The translations under genes and the position numbers were made by a program. From assembly GCF_024112395.2 (NCBI RefSeq), contig NZ_CP078013.2, positions 1,550,001 through 1,614,000 of the forward strand: DNA of 64,000 nucleotides, given 5' to 3'. The DNA is from Pseudomonas pergaminensis (GTDB taxonomy: Bacteria; Pseudomonadota; Gammaproteobacteria; Pseudomonadales; Pseudomonadaceae). Shown here piece by piece: positions 1-8,315 of this stretch; position 1 is the first letter of the stretch; every line of letters begins with the position of its first letter. The notes under the pieces were generated by a model. It did not search any database. It was not told the DNA's origin and worked only from the letters and a program-made list of their open reading frames with translations.

Positions 1-6
1 TCAACT

Positions 7-29
7 GTGGGAGCGGGCTTGCCCGCGAA
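7..29 (+). repeat. Single REP arm upstream of pcaT
   Basis: One REP core of the GTGGGAGCGGGCTTGCCCGC type. No inverted partner lies downstream before pcaT, so the other arm is absent or lies outside the window. About 100 bases separate it from pcaT, with no other gene seen there. Confidence 0.75.
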
Positions 30-128
30 GAGGCCCTCACAGGCACGACATACCTAAAAGTCTTGTTGCGGAACGAGCTTGTTGCAAAGTATGTCTAGGC
101 TACACACGTTCCCACTGAGTGAAAAATC

Positions 129-1424
129 ATGACAACAACAACGAGTCACTACACCGGAGAAGAACGCAGCAAACGGATTTTTGCGATCGTCGGGGCCTCC
201 TCCGGCAACCTCGTCGAATGGTTCGACTTTTATGTCTATGCCTTCTGCGCCATCTACTTTGCGCCGGCGTTTTTCCCGTCGGACGACCCCACGGTCCAAC
301 TGCTCAACACTGCCGGTGTGTTCGCTGCCGGTTTCCTGATGCGTCCTATCGGCGGCTGGCTGTTTGGCCGGGTGGCCGATAAACATGGCCGCAAGAATTC
401 GATGATGATCTCGGTGCTGATGATGTGTGCCGGCTCCCTGGTCATCGCCTTCCTCCCGACGTACAAGGACATCGGCGCCTGGGCGCCGGCGTTGCTGCTG
501 GTCGCGCGCTTGTTCCAGGGCCTGTCGGTGGGGGGCGAATACGGCACCACCGCGACCTACATGAGTGAAGTCGCGCTCAAGGGCCAGCGCGGTTTCTTCG
601 CGTCGTTCCAGTACGTGACCCTGATCGGCGGGCAACTGCTGGCAGTGCTGGTGGTGGTGATCCTGCAACAGATCCTCACCGAAGAAGAATTGCGCGCCTG
701 GGGCTGGCGGATTCCGTTCGTGATTGGCGCTATTGCGGCAGTGATCTCGCTGCTGCTGCGTCGCACCCTCAAGGAAACCACCAGCAAGGAAACCCGCCAG
801 GACAAGGACGCCGGCAGCATCGCCGCGTTGTTCCGTGACCACAAGGCGGCGTTTATCACCGTGCTCGGCTACACCGCCGGTGGCTCGCTGATTTTCTACA
901 CCTTTACCACCTACATGCAGAAATACCTGGTGAACACCGCCGGGATGCACGCCAAGACCGCCAGCTACATCATGACCGGCGCGCTGTTCCTCTACATGTG
1001 CATGCAGCCGCTGTTCGGCATGCTGGCCGACAAGATCGGCCGTCGTAACTCGATGCTGTGGTTCGGCGCGCTGGGCACCCTGTGCACGGTGCCGATCCTG
1101 CTCAGCCTGAAAACCGTCAGCAGCCCGTTCCTGGCCTTTGTGCTGATCACCCTGGCCCTGGCCATCGTGAGTTTCTACACCTCGATCAGCGGCCTGGTGA
1201 AAGCCGAAATGTTCCCGCCGCAAGTGCGCGCCCTGGGCGTTGGCCTGGCGTATGCGGTGGCCAACGCGATCTTCGGGGGTTCGGCGGAATACGTGGCCCT
1301 GGGCCTGAAGTCCATGGGCATGGAAAACACTTTCTATTGGTACGTCACCGCCATGATGGCGGTGGCCTTCCTGTTCAGCTTGCGCTTGCCGAAACAGGCG
1401 GCGTACTTGCACCACGATTTGTAA
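129..1424 (+). CDS. pcaT: MFS metabolite:H+ symporter PcaT (dicarboxylate / beta-ketoadipate-type permease)
   Basis: This 431-residue inner-membrane carrier belongs to the metabolite:H+ symporter branch of the MFS. It has about twelve hydrophobic segments, an early [13 protein letters not shown] segment typical of the branch, and the MFS loop motif [10 protein letters not shown] at residues 80-89. In Pseudomonas, PcaT is linked to uptake of beta-ketoadipate and related dicarboxylates. Identity here rests on the sequence plus the immediate downstream order pcaB-pcaD-pcaC. The stop is followed after 10 bases by the pcaB ATG, so the genes are very likely co-transcribed. The ATG was chosen because the protein begins at the usual N-terminal extension before the first membrane segment. 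The usual upstream genes of this operon (pcaK, pcaF, pcaR) are not in the window. Confidence 0.88.
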   Translation: MTTTTSHYTGEERSKRIFAIVGASSGNLVEWFDFYVYAFCAIYFAPAFFPSDDPTVQLLNTAGVFAAGFLMRPIGGWLFGRVADKHGRKNSMMISVLMMCAGSLVIAFLPTYKDIGAWAPALLLVARLFQGLSVGGEYGTTATYMSEVALKGQRGFFASFQYVTLIGGQLLAVLVVVILQQILTEEELRAWGWRIPFVIGAIAAVISLLLRRTLKETTSKETRQDKDAGSIAALFRDHKAAFITVLGYTAGGSLIFYTFTTYMQKYLVNTAGMHAKTASYIMTGALFLYMCMQPLFGMLADKIGRRNSMLWFGALGTLCTVPILLSLKTVSSPFLAFVLITLALAIVSFYTSISGLVKAEMFPPQVRALGVGLAYAVANAIFGGSAEYVALGLKSMGMENTFYWYVTAMMAVAFLFSLRLPKQAAYLHHDL

Positions 1425-1434
1425 GGGAAGGGTT

Positions 1435-2790
1435 ATGACACTGCGCACGAGCAATCAATTGTTCGACGCTTACTTCACGGCGGACAGCATGGCCGAGGTG
1501 TTCTGCGACCAGGGACGCTTGCAGGGCATGTTGGATTTTGAAGCCGGGTTGGCCCGGGCCCAGGCCCAGGTCGGCTTGATTCCCCAGGCGGCTGTCGCAC
1601 CCATCGCCCAGGCATGCCTGGCGTCGCTGTACGACGTGGATGCCCTGGGCGTGGCGATTGCCACGGCGGGGAATTCGGCGATTCCGCTGGTGAAGGCGCT
1701 GGGCAAGTTGATTGCCAGTGAAGATGCCGGGGCCGAGCGCTACGTGCATCTGGGCGCGACCAGCCAGGATGTGATGGACACCGGCCTGGTGCTGCAACTG
1801 CGGCGAGCGGTTGCATTGATCGAAACGGACCTGGCACGCCTGGGCGACATTCTTGCCAGCCAGGCCCAGCGTTATGCCGGTGTGCCCTTGGCGGGGCGGA
1901 CCTGGCTGCAGCATGCGACGCCGGTCACCCTGGGGATGAAAATCGCCGGTTGGCTGGGGGCCGTGACCCGCAGTCGCCAGCGCCTGGCAGAGCTGAAGCC
2001 GCGCCTGCTGGTGCTGCAATTCGGTGGTGCGTCCGGCACCCTGGCAGCGCTTGGCGAGCAGGCAATGCCCGTGGCCCAGGCGCTGGCAGCGGAGTTGCAA
2101 CTGAGCCTGCCCGAGCAACCCTGGCACACCCAGCGCGATCGCCTGGTCGAACTCGCCAGCGTGCTCGGTTTGATCGCTGGCAGCCTGGGTAAATTGGGCC
2201 GCGATATCAGCCTGTTGATGCAGACCGAAGCGGCGGAAGTTTTCGAACCTTCGGCGCCGGGCAAGGGCGGTTCTTCCACCATGCCGCACAAACGCAACCC
2301 GGTGGGCGCAGCCGTGCTGATCAGCACGGCCACCCGTGTGCCGGGCCTGGTGGCGACGATGTTCAGCGCCATGCCCCAGGAACACGAGCGCAGCCTGGGC
2401 CTGTGGCATGCCGAATGGGAAACCTTGCCGGAGATCTGTCGCCTGGTGTCGGGTGCACTGCAACAGGCTTTGCTGGTCAGCGAAGGCTTGGAAGTCGACC
2501 CGCAGCGCATGGCGCAAAACCTCGACCTGACCCAGGGCCTGGTGTTGGCTGAAGCCGTGAGCATCGTGCTCGCCCAGCGACTGGGCCGGGAAACGGCACA
2601 CCACCTGCTGGAGCAATGCTGCAAGCGTGCTGTCGCCGAGGGGCGGCACTTGCGTGCGGTACTGGCGGATGAACCGCAGATCACTGCCGAGCTGTCAGCG
2701 GCCGAATTGGACCGCCTGCTCGACCCGGCCCATTACCTGGGCCTGGCGCAAACCTGGGTCACCCGCGCTGTAGCCGAACACTTTGCTTGA
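1435..2790 (+). CDS. pcaB: 3-carboxy-cis,cis-muconate cycloisomerase PcaB
   Basis: PcaB converts beta-carboxy-cis,cis-muconate to gamma-carboxymuconolactone, the second ring-derived step of the protocatechuate branch of the beta-ketoadipate pathway. The 451-residue protein has the fumarase/aspartase fold signature GSSTMPHKRNP at residues 279-289 and a HLGATSQD active-site segment near residue 105. Both are diagnostic of the CMLE/adenylosuccinate lyase superfamily. Length matches the family. An AGGG-containing ribosome-binding region lies just before the ATG. It lies 10 bases after pcaT and is followed by pcaD, which makes the functional assignment firm. Confidence 0.95.
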   Translation: MTLRTSNQLFDAYFTADSMAEVFCDQGRLQGMLDFEAGLARAQAQVGLIPQAAVAPIAQACLASLYDVDALGVAIATAGNSAIPLVKALGKLIASEDAGAERYVHLGATSQDVMDTGLVLQLRRAVALIETDLARLGDILASQAQRYAGVPLAGRTWLQHATPVTLGMKIAGWLGAVTRSRQRLAELKPRLLVLQFGGASGTLAALGEQAMPVAQALAAELQLSLPEQPWHTQRDRLVELASVLGLIAGSLGKLGRDISLLMQTEAAEVFEPSAPGKGGSSTMPHKRNPVGAAVLISTATRVPGLVATMFSAMPQEHERSLGLWHAEWETLPEICRLVSGALQQALLVSEGLEVDPQRMAQNLDLTQGLVLAEAVSIVLAQRLGRETAHHLLEQCCKRAVAEGRHLRAVLADEPQITAELSAAELDRLLDPAHYLGLAQTWVTRAVAEHFA

Positions 2791-2800
2791 GGAGACCACC

Positions 2801-3592
2801 GTGGCATTTGTACATCTCGCCGATGGCGAACTGCATTACCAATTGGATGGGCCCGTGGATGCGCCCGTGCTGGTGCTGTCCAATTCATTGGGCACCGACC
2901 TGCATATGTGGGACATCCAGATTCCGGCCTTTACCCAACATTTTCGCGTGCTGCGTTTTGATACCCGTGGCCATGGCAAGTCTCTGGTCACGGCGGGTCC
3001 TTACAGCATCGAGCAACTGGGTCGCGATGTGATCGCGTTGCTGGATGCGCTGGATATTCAACGTGCACATTTCTGCGGCTTGTCCATGGGCGGCCTGATC
3101 GGCCAATGGCTGGGCATCAACGCGGGCGAGCGCCTGCAGCGCCTGGTGGTGTGCAACACCGCCGCCAAGATCGGCACGCCCGAAGTGTGGAACCCGCGCA
3201 TCGAGATGGTGCTGCGTGATGGCGCGGCAGCGATGGTCGCGCTGCGCGACGCATCGATTGCGCGCTGGTTCACTGCTGATTTCGCGGCGGCCAACCCACA
3301 CCAGGCCAAGCAGATCACCGACATGCTCGCAGCGACCTCGCCTGAAGGTTACGCCGCCAACTGTGCGGCGGTGCGTGATGCTGATTTCCGTGAGCAACTG
3401 GCTTCAATCAAAGTCCCGACCCTGATCGTTGCCGGCACTGAAGATGCCGTCACACCGCCGGCCGGCGGTCACTTTATCCAAAACCATGTGCAGGGTGCCG
3501 AGTACGCCGAGTTCTATGCGGCGCACCTGTCGAACGTACAGGCGGGCGCGGCGTTCAGTGACCGTGTGCTGGAATTTCTGCTGGCGCACTAA
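2801..3592 (+). CDS. pcaD: 3-oxoadipate enol-lactonase PcaD
   Basis: This alpha/beta hydrolase of 263 residues opens beta-ketoadipate enol-lactone to beta-ketoadipate. The nucleophile elbow GLSMGG places Ser95. The probable acid is Asp215 in GTEDAVTPP and the base is His242 in YAAHLSN. A GTG start at 2801 is chosen because a good GAGGAG site lies 5 bases upstream and the product then begins MAFVHLADGELHYQL as in other PcaD proteins. The TTG in the same frame at 2783 would overlap the end of pcaB and lacks such a site. It lies 10 bases downstream of pcaB, as part of pcaTBDC. Confidence 0.94.
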   Translation: MAFVHLADGELHYQLDGPVDAPVLVLSNSLGTDLHMWDIQIPAFTQHFRVLRFDTRGHGKSLVTAGPYSIEQLGRDVIALLDALDIQRAHFCGLSMGGLIGQWLGINAGERLQRLVVCNTAAKIGTPEVWNPRIEMVLRDGAAAMVALRDASIARWFTADFAAANPHQAKQITDMLAATSPEGYAANCAAVRDADFREQLASIKVPTLIVAGTEDAVTPPAGGHFIQNHVQGAEYAEFYAAHLSNVQAGAAFSDRVLEFLLAH

Positions 3593-3617
3593 ACCTGTGG
3601 CAAGGGCGCCTACTGTA

Positions 3618-3745
3618 GTGAGCGGGCTTGCCCCGCGCTGGGGCGCGAAGCGTCCCCAATGAAGGCAACACACCTTTTCAGATGAGCCCGGAGTTATCAG
3701 GTTTAAGGACCGCTGCGCAGCCCAGCGCGGGACAAGCCCGCTCAC
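3618..3745. repeat. Variant REPIN inside the pca operon
   Basis: Inverted arms GTGAGCGGGCTTGCCCCGCG and its near complement near 3722-3745 flank a short spacer. The arm differs from the common GTGGGAG core elsewhere in the window. The element fills most of the 187-base gap between pcaD and pcaC, so a pcaTBDC transcript would carry a long hairpin before pcaC. Confidence 0.8.
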
Positions 3746-3779
3746 CACAAGTAATCGATTTGAATACGGAGAATTTGTT

Positions 3780-4169
3780 TTGGACGAGAAACAACGTTAT
3801 GCCGAGGGCCTGCAGGTGCGCCGTGAAGTGCTGGGCGATGCCCATGTCGACCGCAGCCTCAATGCCCTGACCGAGTTCAACAGCGAGTTCCAGGAAATGA
3901 TCACCCGCCACGCCTGGGGTGATATCTGGACCCGTCCCGGCCTGCCACGGCATACCCGCAGCCTGATCACCATCGCCATGCTCATCGGCATGAACCGCAG
4001 CGAAGAACTCAAGCTGCACCTGCGCGCCGCCGCCAGCAACGGCGTGACCCGCGCCGAGATCAAGGAAGTGCTCATGCAGAGCGCGATCTACTGCGGGATC
4101 CCCGCGGCGAATGCCACGTTCCACTTGGCGGAGTCGGTGTGGGATGAGCTGGGTATCGAGTCGCGCTAG
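3780..4169 (+). CDS. pcaC: 4-carboxymuconolactone decarboxylase PcaC
   Basis: PcaC decarboxylates gamma-carboxymuconolactone to beta-ketoadipate enol-lactone, the step between PcaB and PcaD. The 129-residue protein matches the small CMD family over its whole length, including the conserved HAWGDIWTRPGL region and a C-terminal YCGIPAAN segment. The start is a TTG: GGAG lies 9 bases upstream and the product begins MDEKQRYAEGLQVRR, where family members start. No ATG precedes it in frame. It is separated from pcaD by a REPIN, so its translation may be less tightly coupled than that of pcaT-B-D. Confidence 0.93.
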   Translation: MDEKQRYAEGLQVRREVLGDAHVDRSLNALTEFNSEFQEMITRHAWGDIWTRPGLPRHTRSLITIAMLIGMNRSEELKLHLRAAASNGVTRAEIKEVLMQSAIYCGIPAANATFHLAESVWDELGIESR

Positions 4170-4197
4170 GCTGACTGAGTTGAAATACAGTCAAAAT

Positions 4198-4285
4198 GTG
4201 GGAGCGGGCTTGCTCGCGAAAGCGGTGGTTCAGTTAATACCTGTGCTGACTGACACATCGCATTCGCGAGCAAGCCCGCTCCCAC
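4198..4285. repeat. REPIN after pcaC
   Basis: Two inverted GTGGGAGCGGGCTTGCTCGCGA cores are separated by about 45 bases. The element lies between the convergent pcaC and the deacetylase gene and could act as a shared 3' hairpin. Confidence 0.9.
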
Positions 4286-4311
4286 AGTTAATCTTTACAG
4301 GGTTTCAAAAA

Positions 4312-5211
4312 TCAGTGGGAGTCGGCGTCCCACACCCAATTCCACACGCCTGGCAGATGCACCTCTTCACTCACCTCCTTGACCGTACGCGCCAACGCCG
4401 CGCGCTGTAGCTGGGCGGTGTCGGTGTAGAAGGGCTCGGCGGCAGTCTTCATGCCGTTGATCCGGGCGCTGTCCAGCAGGATCTGCAAGTACTCCTGCAT
4501 ATGCCGCGCGGTGTAGCGGTTGATGTCGTGGAAGGTCACCACCACCGGTATCACCCCGTCCACTGTCGGCAACTCACCCAACGCAATGCGCTCGCGCACC
4601 ACCGACAGTTGCCGGTATAAATTGGCCCGGCGGCGCGGGCTGCCGTTGAAGCCCCAGATCTTGCCGTCATTGGCGCTCAGGTCCGTCAGTAATACGTGCA
4701 TGCCATGGCGCTGGTAAGCGGCGAAGGTACGGCGGTCGTAATTCCAGAACGGCGGGCGCACCAGCACCGGCGGCGCGCCTGTGATCGCGGCAATATCGGC
4801 GGCGCCTTGGCTGAGGGTGCTTTCCAGTTCGGCATCGTTCAGCCAGCGGTGGTTGGTGTGAAACCCCGTGGCCGTGTGGAAGGCCAGGATGTGACCGGCC
4901 GCATACTCGCGCTGCATGGTCTTGCGGCCCCTTGCGCTGCCGCCGGAACGGGCTGCTTCGGTCTGCAAGAAGAACACCGCCTTGATCCCCGGCAGCACCG
5001 GGTTCTGCGCCAGGTCGGCGATCACCGACCGGCTCGGGTTGTTGTAGCCCGACGCGCTCGGGCCGTCATCGAAGGTCAGCAGGAAGCGGATCGGCGCCTG
5101 GGCTTGCAGGCGTTGCTCGGTTTGCGGCGTGAGGGCAATGGGCGCGCCGATGCAGCCGCTGAGGCTCAGGGCCAGGGCTAGGAGGGCGGACGCATAAGCG
5201 AAGGATTTCAT
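4312..5211 (-). CDS. Polysaccharide deacetylase (NodB-fold) lipoprotein
   Basis: This 299-residue protein has a lipoprotein signal (LSLSGC, Cys20) and a NodB-homology carbohydrate esterase 4 fold. Seen motifs are TFDDGPS at residues 46-52, which carries the catalytic Asp pair, a HTATGFHTNH segment with candidate metal histidines, and RPPFWNYD. Such enzymes remove acetyl groups from N-acetylhexosamine polymers or peptidoglycan. The substrate here is unknown. Predicted location is the periplasmic face of a membrane. It is convergent with pcaC across a REPIN and appears to be a single gene. No function in aromatic catabolism is implied by the position alone. Confidence 0.82.
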   Translation of the reverse strand: MKSFAYASALLALALSLSGCIGAPIALTPQTEQRLQAQAPIRFLLTFDDGPSASGYNNPSRSVIADLAQNPVLPGIKAVFFLQTEAARSGGSARGRKTMQREYAAGHILAFHTATGFHTNHRWLNDAELESTLSQGAADIAAITGAPPVLVRPPFWNYDRRTFAAYQRHGMHVLLTDLSANDGKIWGFNGSPRRRANLYRQLSVVRERIALGELPTVDGVIPVVVTFHDINRYTARHMQEYLQILLDSARINGMKTAAEPFYTDTAQLQRAALARTVKEVSEEVHLPGVWNWVWDADSH

Positions 5212-5295
5212 GGTGTGCGCGGGCTCGAATGAAAGCCGCTGCTGATTCAGCTCAGCAGCGGCAGGCGCGCACCATACAGCAAGGTCAATGATGGT

Positions 5296-6546
5296 TTACA
5301 GCAGGCTTATCGGGTAACTGACGATCAACCGGTTTTCGTCGAACTCATTGTTGCTGTAGTCGCGGCGCATGCTGGAGTTACGCAGGCGCACATTGAGGTT
5401 TTTGGCCACGCCGCTTTGCACGGTATAGCCCACTTCGGTTTCGCGGCCCCATTCCTTGCCGTCGGTGAGGGTGCCGGTGTGCACGTTGCTGCCGCTGATG
5501 TAGCGGTTCATCAGGGTCAGGCCGGGCACGCCGAGGGCGGCGAAGTTGTAGTCGTGGCGCACTTGCCAGGATTTTTCCTGGGCATTGTCGTAGCTGCTGT
5601 TGTAGCTGTCGTTGGCCAGGGTGCCGCCGCTGGTGCCGTTGACGCGCATCCAGGCGCTGTTGCCGGTGAGCTTTTGCAGGCCGACGTAGAAGGTGTTGCC
5701 GCCGTATTTGGCGGAGAACAGGCCGGACCAGGTTTTATTGTCCAGGTTGCCAGCGCGGGCGCTGCCGTCGTCTTTGCCGTAGAAAAAGCCGAGGTTGGCA
5801 CCCAGGGTCCAGGCGCCGATGGGCTGGCTGTGGATCAGGTTGACGAACTGCTGGCTGTAGATGTCCTTGAGCTGGGCATTCCACAGGCCGATCTGGGTGC
5901 GCTTGTCGTTGAACGCATACTCGCCGCCCTGGAAGTTGAAGCGGTCGGAGGTGAACGCGGTTTTACCGAACATCGACATGTCACTCATGCTGCTGTCGTC
6001 ACGCGGGCTGTTGGCGCGGAACTGGCCGCCATAGAGGGTCAGGCCGTCGATTTCCTTGGAGGTGATCTGCCCGCCGCGCAAGGTCTGCGGCAGGGAGCGG
6101 CCATCGTCCGAGCGCAGGATCGGCAGCACCGGCATCCATTCGCCGACCTTCACTTCGGTCTTGGAAATGCGCGCCTTGAACGCCACCCCCAGCCGTCCGA
6201 ATTCATCCGCAGGGCGGCCGTCATGGTCCAGCGGCAACAGCTGGGTGCCGCCGGTGCCGCGTCCGCCATCCAGCTTCAACGAATACAGCCCCAGCACATC
6301 TACGCCGAACCCCACGGTGCCCTGGGTAAAGCCGGACTTGGCGTCGAGGATGAAACTCTGCGTCCACTCCTGCGCGCCACCTTGGGCCTTGGTGGGGTTG
6401 GTGTAATTGCGGTTGAAGAAGAAATTGCGCAGGTTGAGGTTGGCGCTGGCGTCTTCGAGAAAGCCGTGCTCCTCGGCGACAACGGGGAGGGCAAGGCTGG
6501 CGACAGCGGTAGCCAGCAGCAGCCGGCGCGGGTGGAAAGTGCTCAT
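5296..6546 (-). CDS. OprD-family outer-membrane porin
   Basis: A 416-residue precursor with a signal peptide ending near LPVVAEE, then the OprD-family opening GFLEDASANLNLRNFFFNR and alternating beta-strand character to a C-terminal hydrophobic residue run (LIVSYPISLL). OprD-family channels admit small carboxylates or basic amino acids. Substrate cannot be read from the sequence. Its closeness to pcaTBDC suggests an aromatic-acid or dicarboxylate channel. The ATG at 6546 is preferred over a start 45 codons upstream because it begins a proper signal peptide and has AGG about 12 bases before it. A 75-codon stretch upstream has no signal-like character. Confidence 0.85.
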   Translation of the reverse strand: MSTFHPRRLLLATAVASLALPVVAEEHGFLEDASANLNLRNFFFNRNYTNPTKAQGGAQEWTQSFILDAKSGFTQGTVGFGVDVLGLYSLKLDGGRGTGGTQLLPLDHDGRPADEFGRLGVAFKARISKTEVKVGEWMPVLPILRSDDGRSLPQTLRGGQITSKEIDGLTLYGGQFRANSPRDDSSMSDMSMFGKTAFTSDRFNFQGGEYAFNDKRTQIGLWNAQLKDIYSQQFVNLIHSQPIGAWTLGANLGFFYGKDDGSARAGNLDNKTWSGLFSAKYGGNTFYVGLQKLTGNSAWMRVNGTSGGTLANDSYNSSYDNAQEKSWQVRHDYNFAALGVPGLTLMNRYISGSNVHTGTLTDGKEWGRETEVGYTVQSGVAKNLNVRLRNSSMRRDYSNNEFDENRLIVSYPISLL

Positions 6547-6687
6547 GGTGTCGGACCTGTTGTTATTGGGTTTATGCAGGTGGCGGCCATGGTGCGCGGC
6601 GGTGCGGGGGCGATGAAAGTGGGGGAGAGCGGGTTGTGGGCGATGATCGAACGCAAGTTGCCGGGCGCTCGGGCCCGGCATGAGGGG

Positions 6688-8304
6688 TTAGCGCTTGGGC
6701 AGGTCGAAGTGGGTCCAGGGCACTTGCGGCAAGTAGTGCTGCGCAGCCACGATCAGCGCCACCATCACCACTAGGAACATCGCTTGCAACGGGCTCCAGA
6801 AGGCCCAGTGCAAGCCATTCAGCCACGGGTAGCCTTGGCTGAATTTAACGCTCATGTGACCGATGCGTTTTTTGTGCAGGAGGTTGATCAGGACCATGCC
6901 GGCGTAGGTGACCATGCCCAGCACGCCAAGCATCAAGCCGCAGGCTCCCAGCATGACCAACTGTGGCACGCCGTGGCGAATCACCAGCCAGTAGTCGTTG
7001 GGGTTGAGCCGCTTGGGGATCAGGTACTCGCTCAGCCACACATCCACCACCCGGTAGGTAGAGCTCATTGAGGCCCACAGTTGAGTGACGCGAAAGCCAA
7101 TGGCCGCTGGCACAAACGCCATCAGCATGAAAATCACCAGCGACATCCCATCCATCCGGTCGGGTTTGTCGTGGGCGATACTCAGGCCAAGCCCCAGGGC
7201 GAAAAGGGCCCACAGTCGGATGAACACCTGGGTGTAAATCGGCCGGGGTACGTATTTGCGCCAGAAGAACAGGTCGGCCCGAGGCAAGCGCTCGACCAGT
7301 TGCGGGTAGCGCCAGGTCAGGGTTTCGGCCAAGTGCTGGCTGGCATTCCACTCGTTTTCGCCAAACCCGTCGATCATGCGTTTGTGTTGGGTGGCGGTCA
7401 TGGGCGTCAGTAACAGGCGCGCCGCCAGGGCATCGGCTGAGGTGCGCCGCGGGTCCTGGGCCTTCTCCTGCAAGTGGGTGTAGAAGCTTTCCTGCTCACA
7501 GCGCGACACCAGTTCGCGCCACATCCACGCCGGCTCCGGGAACACGCCTTTCTGGTCGTCCCAGCCGAACGCCTGGCACACCCGCTCGAACAACGGCACG
7601 CTCCAGGTGGTGTCGTGGAGCAGGTGCAGGATGATGCGTTGCCACTGCTGTTGCAGGTCGAACACCCGCAGCCACGGCTGGTTGTTGTAGTGCGTGAGCT
7701 GGGTGATGAACTCGCGCTCGGCCTTTTGCTCCAGCCGTTCCTCTAGGGTGCGGCGGTAGTCCTGCAGCAGCTCGCCGGTCAGCGCTTCGTGCTGCCATGG
7801 TGTCATGGTCACCTGTTGCCACGGCGTCAGCCATTCCAGGTGTTGCACCGCCCAACGGGCGATGGCGCTGCGCTCGCCCGGCGCTTCGAAGCAATGACGC
7901 AACAGGCCGGTCTGGAATGCATCGGTACAGCCCTGTTGCAGGGCCTGGGCCCAGCGGTGGTCGAGGTTGTGCGCGTTGAGGCCGTCGAGCAACGCCTGGG
8001 CCGGGTCGGGTGCAGGCGTCTCGAAAAGCGCAGGGCGGACCTGGCTGATATTCATCAGTTCGGCCAGGTCATTCAGGTTGCCGTAGGCTGCTTCGGCCAC
8101 CGGCGCCTGGACGCTCTCTTGCTCTTCTTCGGCGTCAACCCGCCAGCGTGCGTAGGCCAGCGCCTCTTCATAGGCTTCGCGCAGTCGCTGGAAGCCGGCA
8201 GCATCGTCATCCGGCCGGCAGCTTTTCAGCAGCCGCGCATAGGTGCGCTTGATGGTGCGCTCGTCGGCGTCTTCCGGCAGTTGCAGTACGGTCCAACACT
8301 CCAT
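6688..8304 (-). CDS. Membrane-anchored J-domain protein, partner of HscC-type Hsp70 (DjlB/DjlC-like)
   Basis: The first 65 residues of this 538-residue protein form a J-domain-like fold (CWTVLQLPEDADERTIKRTY, then FQRLREAYEEAL). The canonical HPD loop reads RPD (residues 30-32), so the usual His is Arg. A long helical middle without known motifs follows, and four or five hydrophobic segments lie in the last 160 residues, so the J-domain is presumably cytosolic and the C-terminus is in the inner membrane. It starts 11 bases after the Hsp70 gene, in the same operon. E. coli HscC likewise works with the divergent J-proteins DjlB and DjlC. A role in delivering HscC to membrane substrates is inferred. 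Confidence 0.8.
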   Translation of the reverse strand: MECWTVLQLPEDADERTIKRTYARLLKSCRPDDDAAGFQRLREAYEEALAYARWRVDAEEEQESVQAPVAEAAYGNLNDLAELMNISQVRPALFETPAPDPAQALLDGLNAHNLDHRWAQALQQGCTDAFQTGLLRHCFEAPGERSAIARWAVQHLEWLTPWQQVTMTPWQHEALTGELLQDYRRTLEERLEQKAEREFITQLTHYNNQPWLRVFDLQQQWQRIILHLLHDTTWSVPLFERVCQAFGWDDQKGVFPEPAWMWRELVSRCEQESFYTHLQEKAQDPRRTSADALAARLLLTPMTATQHKRMIDGFGENEWNASQHLAETLTWRYPQLVERLPRADLFFWRKYVPRPIYTQVFIRLWALFALGLGLSIAHDKPDRMDGMSLVIFMLMAFVPAAIGFRVTQLWASMSSTYRVVDVWLSEYLIPKRLNPNDYWLVIRHGVPQLVMLGACGLMLGVLGMVTYAGMVLINLLHKKRIGHMSVKFSQGYPWLNGLHWAFWSPLQAMFLVVMVALIVAAQHYLPQVPWTHFDLPKR

Positions 8305-8315
8305 GTCGTGTTTCC

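Noticed and set aside
54..1454. A 466-codon frame antisense to pcaT
   Set aside because: Low-complexity His/Gln-rich shadow of a clear MFS gene.
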